From Actinopolymorpha pittospori (GTDB lineage: Bacteria > Actinomycetota > Actinomycetes > Propionibacteriales > Actinopolymorphaceae): a stretch of 64,000 bases of DNA. The DNA lies in assembly GCF_014873875.1 (NCBI RefSeq), contig NZ_JADBEM010000001.1, positions 10,106,001 through 10,170,000 of the forward strand, read 5' to 3'. This document shows, piece after piece, positions 8,612 through 17,005 of the stretch. Position 1 is the stretch's first letter. Every line of letters begins with the position of its first letter. The translations under genes were made by a program, and so were the position numbers. The notes below the pieces were generated by a model. It searched no databases. It saw only the letters and a program-made list of their open reading frames with translations, and had not been told where the DNA came from.

Positions 8612-10177
8612 GTGTCCACCACCGTGTCGCCCCCGGCGCGCCGAGAGGTCCTGGTCGTGTTGCCAGGACTCCTTCTCGCGATGCTGCTCGCGATGCTCGA
8701 CCAGTTGATCGTCGGGACCGCGATGCCCCGCATCGTCGGAGAGCTCGGCGGCCTCGACCATCTCTCCTGGGTGGTGACGGCGTACGTCCTGACGTCGACT
8801 GTCTCCACTCCGCTGTACGGCAAACTCGGCGATCTCTACGGCCGCAAGCGGTTGTTCCTCGGCGCCATCGTGCTCTTCCTGGTCGGCTCGGCACTGTCCG
8901 GGCTGTCCCAGAGCATGGCCCAGCTGATCGGTTTCCGCGCGCTGCAGGGCCTCGGCGCCGGTGGCCTGATCGTCGGCGTGATGGCGATCATCGGTGACCT
9001 CATCCCGCCGCGTGAACGCGGTCGCTACCAGGGCTACATGGCCGCCGTCATGGCCGGCGCGACGATCGCCGGTCCGCTGCTCGGCGGGTTCCTGACCGAC
9101 CACCTGTCCTGGCGGTGGGCCTTCTACATCAACCTGCCCCTCGGCGTGGTCGCGCTCGCCCTCGTCGCCAGCACGCTGCACCTGCCCCGGCACAAGATCA
9201 GCCACAAGATCGACTACCTCGGCGCCGGGCTGTTGACCGTCGCCGCGACGTCCCTCGTCCTGGTCACCACCTGGGGTGGGACGGAGTACGCCTGGGCCTC
9301 GGCGCAGATCATCGGGCTGGGCGTGCTCGGCGTGGCGGCGGTGATCGGCTTCGTCCTCGCCGAGCGCCACGCGGTCGAGCCGGTGTTGCCGCTGCGGTTG
9401 TTCCGGGACCGCAACTTCGCCGCGTCGACCCTGATGGGCTTCCTGGTGGGGTTCGCGATGTTCGGCGCAGTGACCTTCCTGCCGCTGTTCCAGCAGACGG
9501 TCCAGGGCGCCTCCGCCACCAACAGCGGTCTGCTCCTGTTGCCGATGATGGCGGCGTCCCTGGTCATCTCGCTGGTGGTCGGCACCGTGATCACCCGCAC
9601 CGGTCACTACCGGACCTTCCCGATCATCGGCGGGGCGGTGATGACCGTCGGGATGTTCCTGCTGTCCCTGCTCGACGTGCACACCGGGAAGTTCGCCCTG
9701 TCGGTCTACATGGTCGTCCTCGGCGTCGGTATGGGTCTGCTGATGCAGGTCACCCTGCTCATCGCCCAGAACAGCGTCGAGCTCAAGGACATGGGCGTCG
9801 CCAGCAGCACCTCGACGTTCTTCCGGTCGATCGGCGGATCCTTCGGCGTCTCGCTGTTCGGCGCCATCTTCGCCAACCGGCTGGCCGACTCCCTGGCCGG
9901 CGTGCCAGGTGCGGACAAGCTGGTGAGCGGTGGTAGCGCCCACATCGACCCGGCGACGATGAACGCCATGCCCGACGCGATGAAGGAACCCGTCTTCCAG
10001 GCCATCGCGAGCGGCATGCACACGGTGTTCGTCTGGGCCGCGCCGTTCGCCTTCGCCGCGTTCCTGCTCGGCTGGCTGATCAAGGCGGTCCCGCTGCGGG
10101 GCGGCATGGAGTCGGCCGGACCCGCGGGCCCGGCCGGCCCGGAAGGCGAAGCGCTGCAGCCGGTGGGCCGGAGCTAG
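8612..10177 (+). CDS. MFS transporter, DHA2 (EmrB/QacA) drug exporter
   Basis: 521-residue inner-membrane proton antiporter of the 14-helix DHA2 family. GTG 8612 is preceded by GGGAG at 8601-8605. Diagnostic motifs: MLDQLIVGTAMPRI in TM1 (motif D1-like), GKLGDLYGRKR in the TM2-3 loop (motif A), QALGAG-like sequence RALQGLGAGG, and GPLLGGFLTDHLSWRWAFYINLPLG (motif C plus the DHA2 WRW-F-NLP signature). The C-terminal 25 residues are a Gly/Pro/Ala-rich cytoplasmic tail. Likely exports amphipathic drugs or a host metabolite under control of the divergent TetR gene. Substrate unknown. Confidence 0.93.
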   Translation: MSTTVSPPARREVLVVLPGLLLAMLLAMLDQLIVGTAMPRIVGELGGLDHLSWVVTAYVLTSTVSTPLYGKLGDLYGRKRLFLGAIVLFLVGSALSGLSQSMAQLIGFRALQGLGAGGLIVGVMAIIGDLIPPRERGRYQGYMAAVMAGATIAGPLLGGFLTDHLSWRWAFYINLPLGVVALALVASTLHLPRHKISHKIDYLGAGLLTVAATSLVLVTTWGGTEYAWASAQIIGLGVLGVAAVIGFVLAERHAVEPVLPLRLFRDRNFAASTLMGFLVGFAMFGAVTFLPLFQQTVQGASATNSGLLLLPMMAASLVISLVVGTVITRTGHYRTFPIIGGAVMTVGMFLLSLLDVHTGKFALSVYMVVLGVGMGLLMQVTLLIAQNSVELKDMGVASSTSTFFRSIGGSFGVSLFGAIFANRLADSLAGVPGADKLVSGGSAHIDPATMNAMPDAMKEPVFQAIASGMHTVFVWAAPFAFAAFLLGWLIKAVPLRGGMESAGPAGPAGPEGEALQPVGRS

Positions 10178-10279
10178 TCGCAGGACACGACCTCGTCGTG
10201 TCCTACCGCAGTGGAGATGCGGAGGCGCCGCGAACGCTGCGCCTCCGCATCCCCCTCGCAGGATCGGCTCAGGACGGGC

Positions 10280-11074
10280 TCAGGACGAGGAGAAGCCGAA
10301 GAAGACGACCGACGCGTCGTCGTGGACCTTGCCGCGGACCCGTCGGGTCGAAGCGTCGGCCTCGGCGTCCGCGCGCTCGGCCGCCCTGGTCGCCTCGATC
10401 CAGGCCCGCGGACCGGAGTCCTGCAGGGCGTCCAGGGCGCCCCGCCAGTCGACGGTGCCGAAGGTGTCGACGAGTCGGGTCGCCCCGTCCGACGCGACCA
10501 TCAGCCGGCGCAGTCCGGTGGTCTCGACCGCGCCGACGATCGCTTCGTACGCCGAGTCCGGCCGCTCGGCAGCCACCCAGTAACCATCCGGTCGGTTGCG
10601 GTGGGAGCGCACCTGCGCGGCGGTGGGCCGGGCGCCGTTGGCGCTGAGCCGGCGACCGACCTGACCGGCGCGATGGTCGATGACCACCTGGACCTCGTCG
10701 CCGATGTCCAGGACCACGGCGGAGTCCGCCAGAACCAGGTAGTCGAGCCTGTTCCCGCGCACGCGGGCGGCGGCGACGGTCGCCGCGGGGCTGTCGGGGT
10801 GGGCGAGGTCGCAGGTCCCGGCGTGTGCGTCACGCGTCCGGACGATCGCCTCGGCCAGGCAGTCGGCGAGGGAGACGGCGTCCTGACCGGCGAGGCGGAC
10901 CAGGTCGGCGCCCAGGGTCCGGGCGTACCACGCGACACCGTGGCGACACCCTGTGTCGTCGCGGTTCATCGGCGTCACGCCGTCCAGGACGACCGCGAGG
11001 TCAGCGGTGGCCGAGACGAAGTCCTCGTTGTCGATCGTCGAGCTGCCTGGTTCGGTCGCGAACGTCACGCGCAC
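10280..11074 (-). CDS. PP2C-like serine/threonine protein phosphatase domain protein
   Basis: 264 residues from a GTG at 11074. The PP2C fold is visible: an Asp near the start of the core (NEDFVS), VVLDGVTP (family VxDGxG), RLMVASDGATRL (family lxSDGl) and a C-terminal HDDASVVFF (the GxDNxtxi equivalent). The metal-binding Asp set is therefore largely present but in a diverged form (DGVT instead of DGMGG). It would dephosphorylate Ser/Thr or act in signalling in the cytoplasm. It is transcribed alone, divergent from the NUDIX gene. Targets unknown; reduced activity is possible given the changed metal-site loops. Confidence 0.75.
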   Translation of the reverse strand: MRVTFATEPGSSTIDNEDFVSATADLAVVLDGVTPMNRDDTGCRHGVAWYARTLGADLVRLAGQDAVSLADCLAEAIVRTRDAHAGTCDLAHPDSPAATVAAARVRGNRLDYLVLADSAVVLDIGDEVQVVIDHRAGQVGRRLSANGARPTAAQVRSHRNRPDGYWVAAERPDSAYEAIVGAVETTGLRRLMVASDGATRLVDTFGTVDWRGALDALQDSGPRAWIEATRAAERADAEADASTRRVRGKVHDDASVVFFGFSSS

Positions 11075-11140
11075 GGTCGGTCCACCCTTCCAGCCCCGCG
11101 TCCGGAGCGTTCGGTGTCGGTCATCCGACCCATCGGCCGG

Positions 11141-11215
11141 TCATCCGCCCTCATCATCCGCCCTCACAATCCGCCCTCACCATCGGCCAACACCCTCCGC
11201 CATCAGCGTCCGCCA
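11141..11215 (+). repeat. degenerate 13-bp tandem repeat
   Basis: Five consecutive 13-bp units (11151, 11164, 11177, 11190, 11203) of consensus TCANCATCCGCCM, preceded by a 10-bp partial unit at 11141. The array sits between the divergent PP2C-like and NUDIX genes, so it may influence either promoter or be slippage-generated filler. Confidence 0.65.
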
Positions 11216-11330
11216 TCGGCCGCGGCGTCCTCGCGGCCAGAACCGGCATTTGGGTCGCGCGAATGCCCACCAACCGCTAGGGGGCTGGCATGCTGGACAG
11301 CGCTTGCACATGGCATGGAAGGAACCGCGC

Positions 11331-11768
11331 ATGGCCCAGTCCGCACCGTCCTACCGCCATCTCGTGTCCGTCAAGGGCGTCTGCGTCCAGGGTCATCGCG
11401 TCCTGCTCCTGCGCAACGAGCGCGACGAGTGGGAGCTCCCCGGCGGCAAGCTCGAGCGCGGCGAGGACCCGCAAGCCTGCCTTGCGCGTGAGGTCGCCGA
11501 AGAGAGCGGATGGGACGTGCGGGTCGGTCCGCTGCTGGACGTCTGGCAATACCACATCTTCGCGGGTGCGGACGTCCTCGTCCTCACCTACGGGTGTGAG
11601 GTCATCAGCCTCGACCCCCCGGTACTCAGCGAGGAACACAAGCAGATCGGCCTCTTCGCCATGGACGACGTGTGCTTCCTGCGGACGCCGGACGGCTACC
11701 GGCGTTCGATCGACACCTGGTGGGCCGCCCAGACGCGACCCGTCAGGAAGATCGCAAGGACGGCTTGA
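11331..11768 (+). CDS. NUDIX hydrolase
   Basis: 145-residue pyrophosphohydrolase acting on nucleoside-diphosphate-linked substrates with Mg2+. The NUDIX box is intact: GGKLERGE, seven residues, then REVAEESGW (GX5EX7REUXEEXGU), at about residues 38-60. ATG 11331 is chosen because GGAAGGA at 11317-11323 is well spaced; an in-frame ATG at 11310 is possible. The next gene starts 3 bases after the stop, so NUDIX and methyltransferase form an operon. The substrate is not indicated; MutT-like housecleaning or a metabolite-specific role are both possible. Confidence 0.9.
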   Translation: MAQSAPSYRHLVSVKGVCVQGHRVLLLRNERDEWELPGGKLERGEDPQACLAREVAEESGWDVRVGPLLDVWQYHIFAGADVLVLTYGCEVISLDPPVLSEEHKQIGLFAMDDVCFLRTPDGYRRSIDTWWAAQTRPVRKIARTA

Positions 11769-11771
11769 CAC

Positions 11772-12587
11772 ATGAAGGCCAACACCCAGCGAGGCGGCCG
11801 GTTGAACTTCGACCGGGTGGTCGATGCCTACGACGCGGGACGGCCCGACCTGCCGGTCTCGCTGGTCGAGCGGCTCAGCGCTGACATCGGCCTGTCCGAG
11901 GGCGCGAAGGTGCTGGAGATCGGGGCGGCGACCGGACAGCTGACCAGGGCCCTGCGTGCGAGCGGGCTCGAGGTGGTGGCGCTGGAACCCGGCGACTCGC
12001 TGAGGGCACGGCTGGTCCGCCACCTCGACGAGGGCAGCGGCTTCGTCGTACGCGGGGAGTTCTTCGAGGAGTACGCCGGCGAGGAGGGCCCGTTCGCCGC
12101 CATCTGGTCGGCCAACGCGTTCCACTGGGTCGATCCGGCCGTGTCGTATGAGAAGGCCGCTCGGCTCCTCCAGCCCGGCGGGCATCTGGCGCTCATCTGG
12201 ACCTATCCGATCCTGCGGGACGACCTGCAACGCGAGCTCAACGCGCGGGTGTTCGTCGAGGAGCCGAGCTTCGCCCACGACCCGGCGACCTTCACCGACT
12301 ACCTCACCGAGATCACCGAGGCCGGCCGGGACGAACTCCTCGCCTCCGGCGCCTTCGCGGAGCCCCGACGCTCCTGGTCCACCGACACCTACACCCTCGA
12401 CGTCGACGCCTACGTCGCGTTCCTGTCGTCCTACGGTCAGATGGCCGGCCGGGAGGACGTCGAACGCGAAGCACTCGGTCGCAAGGTGCGCACGGCGCTG
12501 GGCGACCTCGACGTCGACCGCGTGGAGATCATCCAGCGGGTCTACTCCTGCCTGGCCCGACGACTCGACCCCGAGGGCGTGTCCTAG
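11772..12587 (+). CDS. class I SAM-dependent methyltransferase
   Basis: 271 residues. Rossmann-type methyltransferase with motif I VLEIGAATGQLTRAL at about residues 45-60, motif II acidic residue in VVALEPG, motif post-II around NAFHWVD and motif III LLQPGGHLALIW. The FHW element and N-terminal FDRVVDAYDAGRPDLP match the trans-aconitate-methyltransferase-like group common in actinomycetes. It follows the NUDIX gene by 3 bp and is surely cotranscribed. A small-molecule substrate is likely; identity unknown. Confidence 0.9.
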   Translation: MKANTQRGGRLNFDRVVDAYDAGRPDLPVSLVERLSADIGLSEGAKVLEIGAATGQLTRALRASGLEVVALEPGDSLRARLVRHLDEGSGFVVRGEFFEEYAGEEGPFAAIWSANAFHWVDPAVSYEKAARLLQPGGHLALIWTYPILRDDLQRELNARVFVEEPSFAHDPATFTDYLTEITEAGRDELLASGAFAEPRRSWSTDTYTLDVDAYVAFLSSYGQMAGREDVEREALGRKVRTALGDLDVDRVEIIQRVYSCLARRLDPEGVS

Positions 12588-12699
12588 GCGCCAAGCCGAG
12601 ACCATCGACCCTGCTGCCCACGGACGTCCGGCCCTCTCCGACACCGACCTCCCCGACCAGCGTGGAGAGCATTCCGATGGTCGAGGAGGAGTTGGGCGC

Positions 12700-13101
12700 A
12701 TGGCCGTGTGTAGGGTTGGTGACTATCTGCTGTCCCGTCTGCGGGAGGTCGGTATCCGCCACGTCCTCGGGGTCCCGGGCGACTACCAACTGGAGTTTCT
12801 GGACCAGATCGAGGCGATGGACGGCATCGAGTGGGTCGGCAACTGCAACGAGCTCAACGCCGCTCACGCCGCCGACGGCTACAGCCGGCTGAACGGGATC
12901 GCCGCGCTGGTCACCACGTTCAGCGTGGGCGAGTTGAGCGCCCTCAACACCGTCGCGGCCGCCCTCGACACCGCGACCCGTGAGCCCGACCGCCTGGCCT
13001 TCGTCGAGGCTTTCACCCAGAGACTGGACGCACCCGAGTCACTCGTCGAACCGGGGAAGGCGTTCACCGCCGAGGACTACCACCATGCGCCCGTGTCCTG
13101 A
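12700..13101 (+). pseudogene. internally deleted TPP-dependent decarboxylase (pyruvate/indolepyruvate decarboxylase type)
   Basis: A 133-residue frame that joins both ends of a roughly 550-residue enzyme. Residues 1-78 are the start of the PYR domain (GDYLLSRLREVGIRHVLGVPGDYQL, then NCNELNAAHAADGYSR with the cofactor-activating Glu). Residues 79-133 are the far C-terminus (LDTATREPDRLAFVEAFTQRLDAPESL). The central domain and the Mg/diphosphate-binding GDGS motif are missing, about 420 residues, without loss of frame. It cannot bind TPP as a normal subunit. GGAGG-like sequence upstream is poor (GAGGAGG at 12684-12690). Most likely a deletion relic; a functional mini-protein is unlikely but possible. 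Confidence 0.8.
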
Positions 13102-13172
13102 GGAACCCACGACGCCCGGAGCCCGGACGTCGGCGGCGACCGGTCGCGAGCCGGTGGATCAGCGGCGGTGCG

Positions 13173-13826
13173 TCAGTGCCACTTCCTGCGTCGCTTCGGC
13201 GGGTGGACGTCGACGCCGCCGAGGATGGTCAGCCCCTTCAACACGACCACCGGCGCGCCCGGAGGCGGCGTGGTGTCCCCGCCCGACGCGCTGACGCCGC
13301 CGAGGATGCTGCCGCACTCGTTGCGGACCACAACACCCTCAGGAACGGTGACGTCGATGCCCCCCAACATCGCGAAGACCTCGATCTCGACCAGCGGCGC
13401 GTCGAAGGTCGCCTCGGTCATGTCGAGCTCGGCGCCGCCGAAGATGGTGATGGCCCGGCTCTTCCGGCGTACGCGCCAGCGCCCCTTGCGCTCTACCCCA
13501 CCGAAGATCGCGACCATCTGGTCGACGTTGCTGTTGGCACCGGTCGGATCGACCACCGGCCCGTTGCCGGCGTGGCTCTGCTGCGGGTGTTGCGGCTGCT
13601 GCGGATGCCCCTGCGGTGAGACCGCCAGGTCGTAGGTGATCGGCTCCAGCTCGCCCATCGTCTTCGCGCCGTAGACGGCGTCCAGCCGCTCGGCGTGCTC
13701 ATCGACGGTCAGCCGTCCGTCCGTCAGTGCCTCCGCGAGCACCTTGACGACGCGCTCACGGTCGGTGTCGGAGGCCCGCAGATGCGACTGAGCCGTCGGC
13801 CGAGTCGGCTCGGGCAGGTTCGTCAT
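13173..13826 (-). CDS. DUF1707 plus LiaF-like (cell-wall-active antibiotic response) protein
   Basis: 217 residues from ATG 13826. Residues 10-62 are a DUF1707 domain (LRASDTDRERVVKVLAEAL, then GRLTVDEHAERLDAVYGAKT). A Gln/His/Pro linker follows (residues 70-95). The C-terminal part has repeated beta strands with IFGG and LGG turns (VAIFGG, ITIFGGAELDM, AMLGGIDV, SILGGVSA, TILGGVDV), the signature of the LiaF/YvqF C-terminal domain that senses envelope stress. No transmembrane segment is seen, so it is cytoplasmic or peripherally bound. Monocistronic, convergent with the decarboxylase remnant. Confidence 0.85.
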   Translation of the reverse strand: MTNLPEPTRPTAQSHLRASDTDRERVVKVLAEALTDGRLTVDEHAERLDAVYGAKTMGELEPITYDLAVSPQGHPQQPQHPQQSHAGNGPVVDPTGANSNVDQMVAIFGGVERKGRWRVRRKSRAITIFGGAELDMTEATFDAPLVEIEVFAMLGGIDVTVPEGVVVRNECGSILGGVSASGGDTTPPPGAPVVVLKGLTILGGVDVHPPKRRRKWH

Positions 13827-13944
13827 GGCGGAAACGATATCCCTACATCCGACATCCTTCGCCCAGCCCAATCCATTGCTTTACCAACCGCGGCCACTCC
13901 CACAGCGCGGCTCACGCACGCGGCCCGGAGCGGCCAGGGGTCCC

Positions 13945-15084
13945 TCAGGACGCCGCGTGGAGGCACCCGAGCACGTCGCGCATCTCGTCGTAGGTCTCGG
14001 GCAGGTTCCGTGTCCCGCCCAGTCGGTACCGCTCCAGCCGGATGGCGCCGACGTGGCGGGCACGGTAGATCTGTCTGCGCAGCGCCGCCTCGGGCGTGGT
14101 GGCGAGTGGACCGTACGTCGTCCAGAACGCGTCTCGCTCGGTGCCCGGACGCCGCCCGGCCATGCGGATCGTCCAGTCGGCCTCGGGGTCTCCCCACGAG
14201 GTCCGGTCGCAGTCGAACACGCCGCAGATGGTGGGCTCCGCGGCCCCGGGCTCGACCATCACGTTGACGGTCCACAGGTCGCCGTGCAGCATTCGGGGCT
14301 CCTTGACCTCCTCGAGGACCTCGCTGTGTCGTTCGGCGACCGCCGCGACCTGACGTAGGTCCGCCGCGTCCAGGCCGGCCTCCTCCAGGTCGGCGGCCGT
14401 GTCGGACAGCGAGGCGAGCACCGCCTCGGTCCAGGTGGCGAACGTCGGGCCCGCCACCCGCCCGAAGCGTTCACCTCCGACGGCGTGGATGTCGCGCGTG
14501 ATCGCGCCCAGCTGGGCGAAGAACGACGCCCACCGCGGCCGGGGATAGGCGGCCAGGCCCTGCGGCGCGGGTACGCCGCCGAGCATCGTCTGGAACATGT
14601 AGTCCCGCCCGAGGATCTCGTGGGTGAAGCCGACCGCGAGGGTGCGCGGCAGCAGGGCCGCGATCGGGGCCAGGAACGGCAGGCTCGCGTGCTCGTTGCG
14701 CATGAGCTCCCGCTCGGACCGGTACCGCCGGGCCTGCTCCGGCGCGACGCGCAGGATGACCGGCCGCGTCCCGCCCACCTCGGTCGCGCCGGGGTTGTCG
14801 CTGAGGTCGCGCAGGTTGTCGAGGTCGACTCGGAAAGTACTGTTGTAGCTTCCGAGGCCGAGTTCGACGGCACCGCGGACGTGGACGTGCTTCCCGAACG
14901 CCCGCCGGCACATGGCGCGGATCTGCTCCGCGGTGACGGGCTGCTGGAACGCTCCGGGCGCGCGCTCGATCGGCCTGTAGTCCACCCGGCTCCCCACGAG
15001 TTCTGACGGCGACGCGGCCAGCCGATCCTGCCACAAACCACGGTGGGTATGCCGCACGTCCTCGTCGAGACCCGGAAGACCCAC
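13945..15084 (-). CDS. aminoglycoside phosphotransferase (APH) family kinase
   Basis: 379-residue kinase-fold protein that transfers phosphate from ATP to a small-molecule hydroxyl. The catalytic loop is MLHGDLWTVNVMV (HGDxxxxN) near residue 265, and the metal-binding segment is VFDCDRTSWGDPEADW near residue 290 (the DxD equivalent). N-terminal lobe has LGLGSYNSTFRV as nucleotide loop. The start is GTG 15084 with GGAG about 9 bases upstream. It is followed on the left by the DUF1707 gene with 118 bp between. Fructosamine kinase-like or macrolide/aminoglycoside targets are possible; resistance should not be assumed. Confidence 0.85.
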   Translation of the reverse strand: MGLPGLDEDVRHTHRGLWQDRLAASPSELVGSRVDYRPIERAPGAFQQPVTAEQIRAMCRRAFGKHVHVRGAVELGLGSYNSTFRVDLDNLRDLSDNPGATEVGGTRPVILRVAPEQARRYRSERELMRNEHASLPFLAPIAALLPRTLAVGFTHEILGRDYMFQTMLGGVPAPQGLAAYPRPRWASFFAQLGAITRDIHAVGGERFGRVAGPTFATWTEAVLASLSDTAADLEEAGLDAADLRQVAAVAERHSEVLEEVKEPRMLHGDLWTVNVMVEPGAAEPTICGVFDCDRTSWGDPEADWTIRMAGRRPGTERDAFWTTYGPLATTPEAALRRQIYRARHVGAIRLERYRLGGTRNLPETYDEMRDVLGCLHAAS

Positions 15085-15113
15085 TGGTCGGCTCCGGGGA
15101 ACGCCCGCGCGTC

Positions 15114-15716
15114 CTACTCGGCGCGTCGCAGGTAGCGGTGCCGGGCCCGGACCTCGTCGAGGAGTTCGTCAGCGTTCAGGGCGAGGGTGTCGAACCTGGG
15201 GTCGACCTCGTGGACGCGGGTGGAGTCGACGAGTTCCGCCTCGGACGGAAGGTCGTCCTTGAACGGGCTGACCGCCTGGGCGAGCACCGAGGACTCGAAG
15301 CCGAGCCGCTCGACGTACTTCGACTCGTCGTTCTTCCGCGCGTCACGCAGCGCGCCGGCCTCCCGCAGGACGAGTTCGACCTTCGCCAGCGTTTCGCGCG
15401 CGTCGGCCAGGACGGCGTACATTCCTTCCATCTTGGCCTGTACTTCCTGGCGCTCGATGATGGCGTGGTTCATTTCGGTTTTCGCGTCCCGGATGCGGCC
15501 CTGGTTGAGGGAGAATCCGAGCACCGCGCCGAGCATTCCTCCGACCACCGCGACAACCCCGGCATAGAGGCTCACGTACTGGTCCCAGGACGCCGCCTGC
15601 GTCGACAGGAACCAGATGAACCCGCCGAACATCAAGATGACCAGGAGGCCGATCAACGCGCGCGGGTCTCCCCACGTGAAGCCGTTGGCGCGCTCACGAT
15701 TTGTGTTGTCACTCAT
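15114..15716 (-). CDS. hypothetical two-TM protein with cytoplasmic coiled coil
   Basis: 200 residues from ATG 15716. Two transmembrane helices at about residues 20-38 (LIGLLVILMFGGFIWFL) and 48-70 (SLYAGVVAVVGGMLGAVLGF). These are followed by a charged helical region (residues 75-130) with heptad-like spacing and many Glu/Arg/Lys, predicted coiled coil, and an acidic C-terminal tail. No enzymatic motif. It may be a membrane scaffold or a sensor without output domain. It stands 29 bp upstream of the APH-like gene on the same strand, so the two may be cotranscribed. Confidence 0.7.
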   Translation of the reverse strand: MSDNTNRERANGFTWGDPRALIGLLVILMFGGFIWFLSTQAASWDQYVSLYAGVVAVVGGMLGAVLGFSLNQGRIRDAKTEMNHAIIERQEVQAKMEGMYAVLADARETLAKVELVLREAGALRDARKNDESKYVERLGFESSVLAQAVSPFKDDLPSEAELVDSTRVHEVDPRFDTLALNADELLDEVRARHRYLRRAE

Positions 15717-16151
15717 GGTTCCCCCGCGGAGTCCGACGCGTGTGAAGGTATTTCGTCGAGACGCTTCCTACCGACTCATCATCCTAGGCGGCGCCAACAA
15801 GGGCGGACCGCAAATGCGCCGCTTCCTCATTCCACCTCCACAGTCCGTACGGTCCGACACATTGAATTTCGCCATCAGCAGCGGAGAAATGGCCGGCAAA
15901 AGGGCCGCCGCGAAAACAATGAAATCCACGAAAGCCACGGAATCCATGGAATTCGGCCACGACTATCGACCGACAAAACTCCCTCACGTTCCCGCAGTGC
16001 GTGACTGGTCAGGCGGGCACCCGCGCAGGATCGCACCGCCTGCGCAGAACATTTGTCCAATCCTGCAGCGCACACCGTCGGCGAGGGTGGATCCACCGGG
16101 AACCCGGTCCCGCCCCACCCGTGGGACGATCCCCTGGACACCGAGGTACCA
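15717..16151. other. 435-bp intergenic region, locally less GC-rich
   Basis: Divergent space between the coiled-coil membrane protein and the methyltransferase. Its middle (about 15820-15975) has visibly more A and T than the surroundings and contains a short 9-bp tandem repeat (annotated separately). No gene with a ribosome binding site is seen. An alternative TTG start for the methyltransferase lies at 16053. Confidence 0.5.
15919..15954 (+). repeat. four 9-bp tandem repeats
   Basis: ATGAAATCC, ACGAAAGCC, ACGGAATCC and ATGGAATTC follow each other without gaps in the A/T-richer part of the intergenic region. Copies differ by one to three bases. No function evident. Confidence 0.6.
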
Positions 16152-16946
16152 GTGAGCAACGTCGACCTGCGCCGGCACCGCGGCACCTACGGCTTCGATG
16201 GGGACTTCCGGCTGGTATCCGCGGCCTGGCAGGTGACGATCTTCGGTGCGCTCTGCATCGCCCTGGTGGCGTTCTCCGTTCTCAACATCACCGCGGTCAG
16301 AGTCATGGGCGCCGTCATCACCGGCCTGATCACGCTCTGGCTGGTGCTCTCGGCAGCCTCGTACGTCTTCACGACCCGCGTGGGCAAGTTCACGGTGTGG
16401 GCGCGCGTCCTCACCGGACTCGGGCTAGGCGGTGACGAGGACCTGCTCGACCTGGGCTGTGGTCGCGGTGCCGTGCTGCTCGCCGCGGCGAAACTGCTCC
16501 CCAGGGGACGCGCGGTCGGGGTCGACCTGTGGCGGGCCGACCAGACCGGCAACCCGGCCGAGACGACGCTCCCCAACGCCGAGTTGGAAGGTGTCGCCGG
16601 GCGGGTGACGCTGCACAGTGGCGACATGACGAGACTGCCCTTCGACGACCACAGCTTCGACGACATCGTCAGCAGCCTCGCGATCCACAACATCCCGAAC
16701 GCCGCCGGCCGGGAGGCGGCGATCGACGAGGCCGTACGCGTTCTCCGACCCGGTGGCCGCATCCTCATCGCCGACCTCGGGTCCACCCGGCACTACCTCG
16801 CCCGCCTGCGGTCCCTCGGCCTGACCGAGACGGGGCGCCGCAACCTCGGCTGGCGGGTGTGGTGGAGCGGCCCCTGGGCGCCCACCCATCTGGTCACGGC
16901 CAGGGCGAAGCAGGCGGTCACCGCCCCGCACGAGGCGGCGTCGTAG
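16152..16946 (+). CDS. class I SAM methyltransferase with N-terminal transmembrane hairpin
   Basis: 264 residues from GTG 16152 (a TTG at 16053 would add 33 Pro-rich residues and is not preferred). Two hydrophobic helices at about residues 24-45 and 53-75 anchor it to the membrane. The catalytic domain follows: motif I LLDLGCGRGAVLLAAA near residue 100, the acidic VGVDLW, GDMTRLPF, SSLAIHNI and motif VLRPGGRILIADLG. The domain faces the cytoplasm and probably methylates a membrane-soluble or lipid substrate; UbiE/COQ5-like motifs fit a quinone or lipid role but this is not proven. Monocistronic, convergent with the catalase. Confidence 0.85.
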   Translation: MSNVDLRRHRGTYGFDGDFRLVSAAWQVTIFGALCIALVAFSVLNITAVRVMGAVITGLITLWLVLSAASYVFTTRVGKFTVWARVLTGLGLGGDEDLLDLGCGRGAVLLAAAKLLPRGRAVGVDLWRADQTGNPAETTLPNAELEGVAGRVTLHSGDMTRLPFDDHSFDDIVSSLAIHNIPNAAGREAAIDEAVRVLRPGGRILIADLGSTRHYLARLRSLGLTETGRRNLGWRVWWSGPWAPTHLVTARAKQAVTAPHEAAS

Positions 16947-17005
16947 GGGTGAGCGAGCGGCTGACGGGACACCCCACCGGCAGGGGGGCGGCCGGCGTCA
17001 CCGGC

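Noticed and set aside
8543..10021. 492-codon leftward frame rich in His, Gln, Asp and Gly
   Set aside because: Exact antisense shadow of the DHA2 exporter; composition reflects codon bias of the true gene.
10280..15084. Aminoglycoside resistance cluster around the APH-like gene
   Set aside because: The APH-fold family is broad; neighbours are unrelated and no antibiotic biosynthesis or mobile genes are present.
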